Shown piece by piece: positions 10,573 to 22,188 of a DNA stretch of 64,000 nucleotides. Both the position numbers and the translations under genes were made by a program. Source of the DNA: Physcomitrium patens. Its lineage: Eukaryota > Streptophyta > Bryopsida > Funariales > Funariaceae. Where the stretch lies: contig NC_037257.1 of the NCBI RefSeq assembly GCF_000002425.4, positions 16,110,733 to 16,174,732 on the forward strand, written 5' to 3'. The notes under the pieces were generated by a model. That model saw only the letters and a list, made by a program, of their open reading frames with translations. It ran no database searches and was not told where the DNA came from. Numbering within the stretch: the stretch's first letter is position 1; each line of letters opens with the position of its first letter.

Positions 10573-13379
10573 TGGTACCCAAGATTTGTTGCAAGTTCTA
10601 AATTAGATCAAATTTGAGCTTAGGTTGAGCTTTGTGTGATCGACCATTGATCTACAATCCAACCATTGGATATAGATGAATCTAAAAACATGCTTCATAT
10701 GTCTAATGTCTATACAAAACATCACAACAAATCACATGTTCTTGCAATCTCTAACCCCAATCAACCACATCTATTGACTCTTAAATTCTAATAAATTCAA
10801 TATAGATTACAAATCAAAACTAACAATTTAATATTAACTCTACAAATTGTTGGATATATACATTATAAGATTCAATCCAAACACTAAATTCTATGTTCAA
10901 GAATTATATCCATAAGACTAAGCATGGGAGGTGGAGGAAGAATAATGGTGCAAAAAAGTTCAAATTTAATAATAACAAGACAATCAAAAGCTTCAACATA
11001 AGCCATGCAAGAGAAAGAAGAATACAAATTCACTAATAAAACCTAATACATGTCAAGAAAGACTTAAGTCTCAAAACTAACATTGAGCCAAGTTGCACAT
11101 GATATCAATTCAAGAATATATATAAAAGTGTATGAAGAATTTTATATGAATTCGAAGAGTATTAGAACATCATTGCAGGCATTGATGTCAATGACTCACT
11201 TTAAGTAATTTTACTATGATGTCAAGAATATAGCCAAAATAATTTCATCTTGATTTCTACAACTCAATTTATATCCATAATTTCCACAACTTAGTCAATT
11301 CAACGTGACTGCAAAGTTTGAGGTTTAGTTGGATGAAAAGATAGAAGAGAAGTGGTGAGGATTTCAGAGCCCTAATTTTTTTCCTGTTTTTCTTGCATTC
11401 TTCATCCTAAATCCTAATTTTAAGTATATAGAAGAATAAAAAAAATCATTTCTAATATAATTGAGTGAGAATAACATAGTTAATGTGAGATGCAAGATTT
11501 CAAGATCTTCTCTAAGATTCTAGTTGCTCTCACTATCTACCATATCATAATGTAAGTTTATTTGAAAGTATGTCTTTGCAGAGTCTTGAGTTCACTTTTC
11601 TTCTATACTCACAATATTCATAATTTTTAATGGCCAAGTAGTATTGGAACTTTGGCCATATACAATGTTGTGGTAGGTGATATATATGTCAATGCTAATA
11701 CAATTGATAAGTTTGAGGACAATATTTTGCAAGGTGTCTAAACAAAGAAAATTGTGTCAATAAAAAGACTTGTGAAAATTAACTAAATAGACAATGCTAT
11801 AAGTGCATGCATCTATGTGGGAGGAACCAAACATGCCCTTATAAAGCATAGTCTATATGGCTTTGTAAGTAGAAACAATCCTTCACCATGTGAAAAGTTC
11901 ACCTATAAAGACCAAATTTGTGAGTTTGAAAGACTTCTTTTTAATCATTTTCAATTTTTTTTAAATACATCTTATTTTATTTTATTATTTAAAAAATATT
12001 AAATAAATAATATAAAATATGTCATCTATACTTATGTAGGTGTTCTTTCTTTCTAAAATTTATTTGGCAGGTGTTACAATTTACTTGTAAATTGAGCAAT
12101 ATGAGGTTGATCTTGCTAAGACATCTAAACCTTCTATTAAAATGTTGACACTTTCTGTGAATTTTTATGTTCTTATCATTTTTTGAAGTATATATTTTAA
12201 AAATATTATGATAATAATAAATTAAAGAAAGTGAAGCAAAAATGGTTTATATAGGTTACAAAAGTATATTGCTAGGTATTGCTAATAATATTGATTAAGC
12301 ATTATGTTGATTCTTTTTGCATACTACATAAAAGCCCTAGTAGATTTTATAGATGGTAGAGTGCACATACTTTTGGCATTGGATGCCATGACTATAGACA
12401 TGGATGTAGAGAATATTTTAAATGTAATTGTTGGTGTTTTTATTTATGCTAAGACGTTTTTGTCAATGATTACACATATCAAGTAATGTGGTGTTAAGTT
12501 GAGGAAGTCAAGATAATTTCTATAGGCACAAATCATATTAATTTGCTTAAATATATGAGCTTCTATTAGTACAAAAGTAAAAATCACATTATATTATTTT
12601 GTTAGAATAATATTCTATATTTATCTTATATTTAAATTACTTAGCTAAAAAATCATTAGAAATTTAAAATATAATCAATTTGAAGTAATATCTCTACTAT
12701 TAACTTAAGTCAATTGGTAATAAATTTAAGTAAGTTGGTAATATAGCAATGATAGATTATAAAGTATAAATACAACAAGAAAGGCCAATGCAAAATTTAT
12801 GCTCAATGTAATTGAAATTTTTGCAATAGCATACTTTTGCACTTGTGCCTATGAAATTTTCAAATTGTGAAGAAAAACATTATATAGAGTGTAGATTTGA
12901 CCTATTTTTTGAGCCATGCTAATAACTTTTTGGGTGGCTTATTGTTGGATATTTTAAATCCATGGTAATTATTCCTAACTCCAAGAGCATCTTATGTACC
13001 TTCTTGTATTGGTAGGATACAAAAACTTATGTGTCTGACCAATTTCTTTAAAAAAAGACTAATTTAATGGCAACAACAATTCTTTTTGGACTAGACTAAG
13101 CCATTAAAAGTGGCAAATTCACAAAGTGGTATTGAGTATAGAAATGATTAACCATTAAGACTTTACCATGGAAAATTATTAATATCTAAAAGAGTTATAA
13201 CAAACTAAAATTGCTTGAATATACAACATTTAGAGCATGCATTGTCATCATCATAACAACACTCTAAAACAAATAATGTTATGATAGTAGCACACACATA
13301 TATGCTCAAAGCTTTCTTATGTCTTAATTACTTTGATTATATTTTAAAAAATTAAGATAAAAAAATATTTATATCTCAG

Positions 13380-14640
13380 AGATCTTTAGTAGAGACTTTC
13401 ACGTACAACTTCAAGGTAAAATATTGCCCCTCTACATATAATGTGGTTATGCAACTAATGTAGAAAGTACCATTTGTCCACAATTTTACAAATCATTCTT
13501 TGGAAGGAATCTAAATTTTTTGAAGATATGCAATAGCTTCATTAATAAGTGCAAAAAAAAACTTAGTGTAATATTTCATCCATTTCATGTCAAAAACCTC
13601 TTTTAAAGAAGAACTCATCACCTCTATTCATTTTGCTAGAAAGTTAGATCAACCACCATCTTCTTTAAATAAAAAAAAATTCTTGCAATTATCAAATATA
13701 TTTTTTTGAATGTACAAAGTACAAAGTAAAACCTTGGATGTAAAAAAAATCTTCAATGGCATTTATTAGTGCCAAGTCTTTATCAGTACCAATGTTGATG
13801 AGTTGTAGTGCTCTATATAGTAAAACAAGTTGCATTAATATCTAATATAAGAATGATTGTATTTCTTCTTTGAGAAATGCAATTACAATTGTGAAGGGTG
13901 TGTTGAATTTGTAACACCTACAATATCTAACATGGACATTCTAAAGCTATTTGTTTCATATGTGCAATCTATAACTATGTTGTATAAATACCTTTTTGCA
14001 AGTTGTATACATCTAAGATGAGAAAAAAATAAATACCTTGTTTGTCCTATTATATTTTTATGCATATTAATATGCAATGTCACAAAGATTTTTTTTAATG
14101 AAAATAAAAATAAACAAATGACCATGAAGATCAATTTGATGAAGACATTGCTATTTATTATAGATAGAGCATGCAACTACATAACTTATAAGATCTTTTT
14201 AGTATAATGCAATGATAACACTTGTTTGAGCTATCTCTACATCTGAGTAATTAATGTCTTTTGTATAAATTGGAGGTGACAAGCAATAGAATGTTCCGCC
14301 AAGAACACAAATAGACTATGATTATAACTTGTATTTTGAATCAATAAGTATCAACATTTATTTACATATAAATAATGTGCATACAAATTAAATAAGGAGC
14401 TTGTTAGTCTCGTGGCTAAACTATAATGACAAAGTAAGTTTGCATCAAATCCACTATAAGTGCAACCTCTGTGACACTTAAAGAAAATGTGACCATTTTC
14501 AAAGTGATGTCAACAAACTATATAATCTTAGGCATGTATAAATTGATTTATGCTTCTTTGATAGAAGGTCCATATTAAGTGAATTTTTTACTTTGAAATG
14601 GACTAATTTCAAAGTGGTCATTGTCCTTCCCTTCCTCTCT
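13380..14640 (-). pseudogene. MULE/FAR1-type transposase pseudogene
   Basis: Frames on the minus strand keep the order of a MULE transposase. Near 14281-14338 there is a segment resembling the zinc-binding, FAR1-like N-terminal part (YNHSLFVFLAEHSIA). At about 13900-14010 is the domain core (IDCTYETNSFRM, then LDIVGVT), which contains the first catalytic Asp. At 13743-13790 is the second Asp region (GTDKDLALINAIEDFF). At about 13380-13491 is FVKLWTNGTFYIS, then TLYVEGQYFTLKLY with the catalytic Glu, then VKVSTKDL. The reading frame is cut by several stops and shifts and by spacer loss, so no active enzyme can be made. The C-terminal SWIM zinc finger was not found. Alternative: a decayed FAR1-family host gene, but the flanking inverted repeats favour a transposon. 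Confidence 0.82.
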
Positions 14641-14998
14641 AGATAAAATATATTGTAGTAGAGAATTGCAAAATCAATATTTTTAAAGTGAACAAGATGG
14701 AAGAAGATTGCACAAATTTAGAGCAACAATGAATTAGGTAACATGAACATTATTAACACATAACAATATATTATTATTGTTATTGTAGCCATCAATTTTG
14801 AAGTGTTTTATTGGTCATGTTTTTATAATTGTACTATTTTTATACCCATATCAACCATAATTGTTCCAATCAATTACTAATGATATTTATAATAACAAAG
14901 TGTACTTTAACAACATATTTTTTAATTTTTGATTTATATCCATATTAGTTTAATTTGGTAATGATCTATTTTTTAGTGATTTTAATTAAAGATAGATC

Positions 14999-15031
14999 AA
15001 ATTAATAACTAGTGGTGTCAATTTAACATTC
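14999..15031. repeat. Right terminal inverted repeat of the MULE
   Basis: The reverse complement starts GAATGTTAAATTGACACC and matches the left end at 30 of 33 bases. Confidence 0.82.
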
Positions 15032-15439
15032 TTATATTTATATGTAAATGTATATATATATATATATATATATAAAATATTGCATATTTTATTTTTTCTA
15101 AAAAATAAATTATTTAATAAAATAAAATTTTATTATAATATATATAGATTATATATAATTAAAATTAGAATTATATATAATTATAATAAAATTATTTTAA
15201 ATATAAATTATTATAAAAAAGTTCAATAATATGATTAATTTAATATAAATAATATTTTTACTTTTTCTTATTGAATATTTTAAAATAATATATATATATA
15301 TATATTTGAAGTTTTTAAATTTATTAACATTATTACAACATTAAAGACCAACTTTATACCAATATTATATTATTTTTCATAAGTTTCAAAGATATTAATT
15401 TAACTATTGATTTCTAAAAGGATAATATTTTAAACGCAT

Positions 15440-15524
<85 letters not shown>

Positions 15525-15556
15525 ACAAGGTAAATTAGATTTTTTTATTTTTTTAT

Positions 15557-15599
<43 letters not shown>

Positions 15600-16365
15600 G
15601 ATGCTCATAATAATAATATTTGCATTATTATATCTTTTCAATATTAAAAAATATCAAATTTTACTTTAAAAACCAAATCCTCCAATCTAAATATATACAA
15701 AATTGATTTGTAATTCTATTTAATATGACACTTAAGTTTTCTTACTTTAATTTATATTCCTAAAATTAATTTTTATCCATACTTTTTATTAATTGTTTTA
15801 GTTGCAAATTAATATACTTTAAGACCACCAATAAAGTAAATCATGTATAATAAAGGCCGTAGGTTTCCAAAAAGCAAGACATATCATAAGCAATAAAAAT
15901 AATCAGTCAAAGACTATTTAACTTACTTCTATATTAATCTAAGATTAGAAGGCCAAAGAATTCTTGCAAAACATTGTAATAAATAAATGATTTATTTACC
16001 AAATTTTAATATATTACATTTTAAACTAAAATTCTTGGACAATTGATATAAGTTATAGCAAATATTATGATTGAAATATAATTAAGAAAGATGGTGTTTC
16101 AAATTTATTTATTTATCTATTTAACTATAAATTAAAATTAAGTTAAACATAACATTCTTTACTTAATCAAAGCTCTAATGCTTCTAGCCATAGTATTTTC
16201 TATATTCTTTTCATTGTTGTATACAACAAGGATTTTACAATAGATATAAAACGAATTTTAGTCCACTATTATTTAAAACTATAATAACATTTATAACTCT
16301 TAATAAATAATAAATAATAAATAAAAGATAAAAGACTAGATAATACAAACAATAAAATACCCACT

Positions 16366-16397
<32 letters not shown>

Positions 16398-17040
16398 TAA
16401 TGAATATTTAGTGTCTATATTCATTGCTAATTTTGACATAGAATAGTTTGTAAATCTTCCAAGTCTCTATGACTTAGATTCTATTACGAATTTCTAAATT
16501 TCAGAAAAAATCTAATTCAAATTATTTTTTAGTATACTATATTTTTAGTGAATTTAGAATGTATATATTCAAAGTGATTTTGGAATATATAGTTTTTCGT
16601 AAATGAAAATCTAATCTAAAGAATAACTAAATTCACTATTCCAATTGTGTTTTTCATTTATGAATGCTCCTCTATTATGAATACAAAGACCCTATTTCAA
16701 AAGTGCAGCTAACCTAGGTGACCAGTTACCAATTAATTTCTCACAATTAACCAAAAAAATACAATCTAAAATTGTGTTTGTTGTAATCGACAATTCAATG
16801 ATTACACATGCAAACAGTGAAACATTCACAAATATCACGAATTCCCATCCTGAATTGTTGTACAGTGTAAGAGAATTAGTTAAGTTCAACCAATAAATAA
16901 AAAACCAATGTGCTGAATAAAAACAAAACCTACGATAATTGGCTAAGACATGGAGGACATTGGAGAATAATCACCCACAAACAGCAAATTTGGAAAAAAA
17001 TCTGGTGCACATGTGGGTTAGTAGCACGACATTTGCATAG
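15032..17040. other. AT-rich spacer with long microsatellites
   Basis: No gene is seen. There are (TA)n tracts at about 15051-15074, 15288-15304 and 16365-16393, and the compound tract listed separately. Between them are AT-rich bases with no family resemblance that I can name. Frames encoding runs of YIYIYI are translations of (TA)n and are not genes. Confidence 0.7.
15448..15595. repeat. Compound (CA)n-(TA)n microsatellite
   Basis: A (CA)n tract at about 15448-15475 runs directly into (TA)n at 15476-15521. A short AT spacer follows, then a second (TA)n at about 15559-15595. Such tracts are prone to length change and to cruciform formation. Confidence 0.9.
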
Positions 17041-17352
17041 GATTGAGAGGAATCGCTGCTCTTTACATCGCAAAATCTGAACATAATACAAGAAAAGCAC
17101 CTAGTAGAGTCTCAGCCATCGTCGATCACACAATCGGCAGCGAAGGCATGGAGCAGACGTTGATGCAATGCCGCAATGTACCGATTCAAGTGGTGACCAT
17201 AAGTAGAGGATTCCAGAGGTGTGTTGAAGAGTCGACTGATTCTATGACAACAAGAATATACCACAAGTTTCTATATCGACAAAACGCCACAGTTCTTAAA
17301 CCAGTCTCTATCCCCCAGATCCATCCCGAACTTCCCCCAAACTGGAGCTTGT

Positions 17353-18925
17353 CTAAAGTGTAATGTACTTCTCTACGGTTGTGGCCAATGTCGACTTGGG
17401 CACAGCACCGATGACGGTGTCCTTCTTCTCTCCGTTTTTGAACAGCATCACTGTAGGGATGGAGCGGATCCCATACTCAGTGGCGATCCCTGGGCTCTCA
17501 TCTGTGTTGAGTTTCAAGCACTTGATCTTGCCAGCGTACTGCTTCGCTAGCTCATCGATCAGAGGGGCGATCATGCGGCAAGGTCCACACCAAGGTGCCC
17601 AGAAGTCTACCAGTACGGGGATTGTGCTTTCTAGAACAAGTTCCTTCCAGGTTTCTTCGTTCACAACACCTGCGACTGATAGATGGACAAATACGAGCAG
17701 AGTGAGATACAGATTTAAATCAGCGAGTCGAAGAACAAGCAATTCACTGGGGATACAAGGCACAGGAGGGATAGGGTTATAATGGTAAGAACAGTGAAAA
17801 GGACACAGGGAGCAGGAATGCGGCACCATCAAGTTTCTTATAGGAAGTTCGCAACGATTTTAGGATCTTAGCAGTAGGTCCGGGAGAAAACAAGACTATC
17901 TCTAGAACACTAGATACGCAGATAAAGATGTATTTAGCCAGCTGACCATTCTTTATTTTGTTAGGTAAGCGTAAAGGTGCTTCTAAAATAGGGCTCTAAC
18001 ATTGAGAGTTACGTGTGATGCGTGAAAAACACTTGATAAAGCATACCAAGAAACCTTACGGACGACTCCTAACACCTGAACAATGACAAATTATCAACCC
18101 ACACAAGAAAAGATCTTGGAAATAAAAAGAAATTCTAAAAACGTGAGTTACAGCGAGGCATCTTTGCGAGCTTCTCCTCTGGAAATACTACACCTAACTA
18201 ATGATTTTAACAAAGTATTAAAATTTGTATCGCTCAAACAGACAAGCCGATGGCTACGTAAAACCAAGAGCACAAAATCGATCACAACTCGCCTTACAGA
18301 TTCTTCAGAAGCGTATTAAAAGATGTTAAGACAGAATCATCCATTAATTACGCATGAAAAAACCTATGGGAGAGATATCTCAGATACCAACCTCTTACAA
18401 AGAACTAAATGTGACATGTAGAAGCACGTCAGTGCGCCGAGAACGATCTAGTGTCACAAGAGTGAACAAACAAGCACCAAGCAGGAAGACCTCTACAATC
18501 GACCCACAATGCAAAATGCGCTACCAAGAAAATGCCCTACTCCAGAGCTGCACAAACCAAATTGTTTGATGCAAAGGAATTGAACGTAAACGAATTTCCA
18601 CGGGCACGAAGTTCGCATACGGAGCGATGCGCGAAACATAAGCGAAATTCAAGCTGGGTTAAAGCAGATTGAAGATACCACCAGTGACAGTTTCCTGGGC
18701 TTCGCAGACTATTCCTCTCCTCTGCGACCGAGAAGCGCCGTGCGATGGGGCGGATAACGACAATTTCGTCCTAGATGCACCGATTCTGAGGCCACGCGCG
18801 ACGGGAAGACACCGCACAGCCATGCCCACCACGCAGGGTGAGCTCGAGCTCGACGCCGTGGCCGACGAGGTGACAGTAGCGGGCAGCTGTGCCGCGCACC
18901 CGACCTCTCTCAACGCCATCGCCAT
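17353..18925 (-). CDS. Thioredoxin m-type, chloroplast (two exons)
   Basis: Exon 1 is 18925-18679 and exon 2 is 17669-17353, giving 187 residues. Residues 1 to about 75 form a Ser/Ala/Arg-rich chloroplast transit peptide ending near IVCEAQE. The thioredoxin domain follows, with [13 protein letters not shown] (active-site WCGPC at residues 109-113), [38 protein letters not shown] (with the cis-proline) and a C-terminal VEKYITL. The m type is a stromal disulphide reductase served by ferredoxin-thioredoxin reductase that activates carbon-metabolism enzymes in light. The donor is GTG/GTATCT. The acceptor chosen follows GTCGCAG; a second in-frame AG six bases upstream would add Val-Ala. The intron is about 1.0 kb. 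The ATG at 18925 opens the transit peptide; a second Met two codons on is equally possible. The 3' untranslated region probably lies at 17352 to about 17040. Confidence 0.93.
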
Positions 18926-21397
18926 TCCCGCACTCGTGAAAACTCAACCCCTGTACAAAATCGCGAGCTATACAGAACCCAACTCTCAAATCCAGCAACT
19001 ATGGTGTGGAGAGCGTAGAACTGGTGGAACCAGGGAAATGAAGAATAGCAATTGCGAGGTGGGTAGTGGCGAAGGGCCTGGGCACTCTGTGGCCATGGAT
19101 CGGAGACGCTAAACTTTCAATGGAATCCATCCGACGGTGGAGCCAACTTCAGTGGGATGGATAAGTGTCCCCATTGCTGCGAAGTTGGGATGGATGTGGC
19201 AATGGGGCATTCATTCAAGGGCTTGGATGGGAGGAGGACAGTACGACCAGATTCCAACTTCCGCGTGCTAATTAAACAGCTTGATATTGGTCTGTTGATT
19301 GCTTGAGATCCCGAAGAAACTGCGGCGTTGTGGTGAGTGGTTACCCTGGAAGGATCACAACTTTGTGTCCATTGGACGTTTCCTGCTCAGGATATCAATG
19401 GCGCTGGCGGCGTTCACTTAAAAGCTTCGATGATCGGCTTCATTCGTTTATCACTTGCTTGCACATTCCGAGAGCTGAATTGCGGTTTCCATCTGCTGCT
19501 TCACTTTCTCGTTGCAGCCGCACTTTGGAAGTCCTGATTGTAGTGCATCAATTGCCACATTGACGTGGTGGAATTCGGCTTTTTTTTATTATGTTTTAGT
19601 GATTTACAGAATTTTATTGCCTCTTGCTTCTGATGATCTCAGATTGTGATGAAGCATGGTTACTTCGGCGTCGTTTGATAGAGGTATTGATACCATTCAT
19701 TCAGAACCATTTTAGTCTTAGAAGTCTGTCCTCTTTTCTGTTCTAGCTTACTGCAGGTGGAAGAGCTCCACGGATGAGAATTTGTGTTAGGAAACGCTCA
19801 ACGCACGTGAGAATGTTTTGAAAGGATTGAGCTTAGAAACACTTCTTAAGAGTGGTTTGATGTTCATATCAAATGTCAAACGCATGTTTTGCTGACCACA
19901 GAGTGGCTACGTCACAGAGAGCGCAATCTTCTTTCCTTTTTCACCCATCCTGGCTTCAGTTTGCAGATTCTCTGTTGAATTCTCAACCATGGTGATGCTC
20001 AACACTATGGAGCCGGTATGCGAAAACATTAATCCTTAGGTTAAGACAATGGTTACGTGAGTCCTATCCCCACAGGAATGAGAACTGATTGCTTTGTTTC
20101 TAAAAGCAAATCGCATTCGGAGCCAATCGTTACATTAATATGGATCCTTGGCGGCAGTAGTAGTTGAGCTATGAAGAAACATTTCGACTGTTCAGCCACG
20201 CTTTTTCTGTGATGCGTGTACAACGAAGTCTTCGAAGTCTTCGAAGATTCGAAGTCACACATCATATCTAATGAAATTGAGGCTTATTTACCAGGCACCT
20301 AAATCTGTAAAGAATGAACTAAACAATTTACATGAAATACACAAAAAAGAAGTTTTCTTTGAGAGATAGGCAGTATCTTTAAATGTGAGAATGCGCAAGG
20401 AAACAGGTGCCGCACGTCTGGTGAGACTTAGTGTGGCTCACTGTGTGTTTCATTCAATCACTTGACCTTAGCACTATTTGCATGATAAGATGTTCTGGGC
20501 GTTAGACTCCTCCCTTGCAACTGTGCAGCAAATCTGCTACTCAAACAACTGAAGCGAAGATCACAGCAGAAAGTCCACTTCGAAAGGCTGCATGGTGGTT
20601 ATCCATTGATCAAGTATTCATAAAGACCAAGATCCTTCTCAGTTGTGTATTCACAGGAAACCTGACAAACTAAGCCGTACATCTCCTGAGAGCACATTGC
20701 AGTTTGAAGCAGCCAATGACTATCGGGATCCCTCCGAGTGTAATGTTTGTTCTTCTTTCTCTTTCTGGCGATCATTTGACAGTGTTCCACTTTCTAAGCC
20801 CCTCGTATGTAATCAAGGTGACCATACTGCTCAAGTTGCTCTCATGGTCATTCCTATACCCTCGTAATTTTTTCGCATGCAGTGGTTGTTCTATTTCTCC
20901 AGAAACTAAATGCAGTGTGCAAGTGTGGAGTTCGTTTCCTGGCCACTCTGCACCGCACAATTAGCAAATCAGATGCAACCTATTAATTGGCACACACAGC
21001 ATCCATTTTCATCATTAAAAAGAAATTCAGAATAAGGTATCCTGGTGATACTGATAGCAGATGGAACTTCAATGCTGGTGGACCTATGCTAGAGCAAGGG
21101 AGATAAATCCAGGAACTTACTGGCAATGCAATAACACGATTGAGTATGAGCTTAAAGCTTCAAGTTTTGGTGTACTTGGACACGAGTTAAGGTGGGGGAT
21201 TGACCTCTAATACACCCAATTGTCCTTACAGATTTTTTTTTTTTTTTTTTTTTTTTTTCAATAAATTTAAAATAAAATAAAAAAATCAGTACATTGAGTT
21301 GGTAATTTTGAATCTATCAAATTGATCTTTTGTTCAATATATGATGTAAGGGAAATAAACATGTTATTTTGTTCTAATATTATGGTAGAGATGGTTG

Positions 21398-21438
<41 letters not shown>

Positions 21439-21527
21439 GTACATTGTTTCAATATCTAAGATGACCAATTATGTTATGATCTACTACATATGTACATTAA
21501 CTTTGCTATTTTAGATACACAATGTTC

Positions 21528-21563
<36 letters not shown>

Positions 21564-22188
21564 TGTTGTTAATGTCACCATAATATTTGCTACTCTACTT
21601 CAATCAAAAGAATCAAATAATTCTAATTGAATCATTTTAGGTCATGTCTGGAATATGATATCCAAAAGTTATGTCACATTTCCTATGTACTTTAACATCA
21701 TTTCTTACAGCATGGAATTGAAGAACATGCAATGTGAAATAAAAAGTTGCCAAACTCTGTATTGTGTAGATGTTTCCAACTAGTGTAATGATCAAACGAT
21801 TTCTTCTGAAATGGAGCTTCATCTTTAGCTTCGACACTTTCCCACAAGTCCTATTTTGCTACATTATCTCAAGATTGAATATCTAAATTAGTGAAATGGA
21901 CACTATGCAACTAATGTGAGCTCCAGCGAGAAAGGAACATTGACGGGAAAAATTAGATGCCTCTCCATGCTAACAAAAGGCTACAAAGCTCTGGGCTAAA
22001 TGAGCCGAAACCACCGTCAGATTATGCACTCTAAACCATTGTAAAGGTGCATATGTCCAAATGGCTAAAACTTGAATGAACATCTTGTCCAACTCCAGAT
22101 GAAGTTCCTTATATCTTACATGATCATCAAATCATGAATGCAGGATAAAATATGACCTATATAAGTTCAACAGTGTCAACCCCTGAAC
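18926..22188. other. Thioredoxin m upstream region and spacer, no gene recognised
   Basis: From 18.93 to about 21.2 kb the composition is balanced, as in genic DNA, yet all open frames are short and resemble no known protein. This part may hold the thioredoxin m promoter and leader or a non-coding transcript. A tandem of TTCGAAGTC units lies at about 20224-20255. At 21233-21258 is a 26-base T tract, then AT-rich spacer with (TA)n at 21403-21436 and 21530-21560. The last few hundred bases before 22189 probably include the 3' untranslated region of TOC75. Confidence 0.6.

Larger units (their letters stand above)
9997..15031 (-). mobile_element. Decayed Mutator-like (MULE) DNA transposon
   Basis: The element is defined by terminal inverted repeats: 9997-10029 and the reverse complement of 14999-15031 agree at 30 of 33 positions and both start GAATGTTAAATTGAC. 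Between them, on the minus strand, lies a broken MULE transposase (separate entry). Total length is about 5.03 kb. No convincing 9-bp target duplication is visible, but the flanks are AT-rich and decayed. The part from 10.0 to about 12.9 kb holds a 30-base T tract at 10542-10571 and no recognisable gene; it may be a second open frame, cargo or later insertions. The strong A+T bias fits an old, silenced copy. Confidence 0.8.

Noticed and set aside
15414-15641. Small frames rich in YIYIYI and VCVCV
   Set aside because: Direct translation of (TA)n and (CA)n microsatellites.
17363-17782. Plus-strand open frame of 139 codons
   Set aside because: Complement of the thioredoxin exon; no independent support.
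20224-20255. Heat-shock element
   Set aside because: GAA and TTC triplets are present, but the gaps are zero or three bases, not two.
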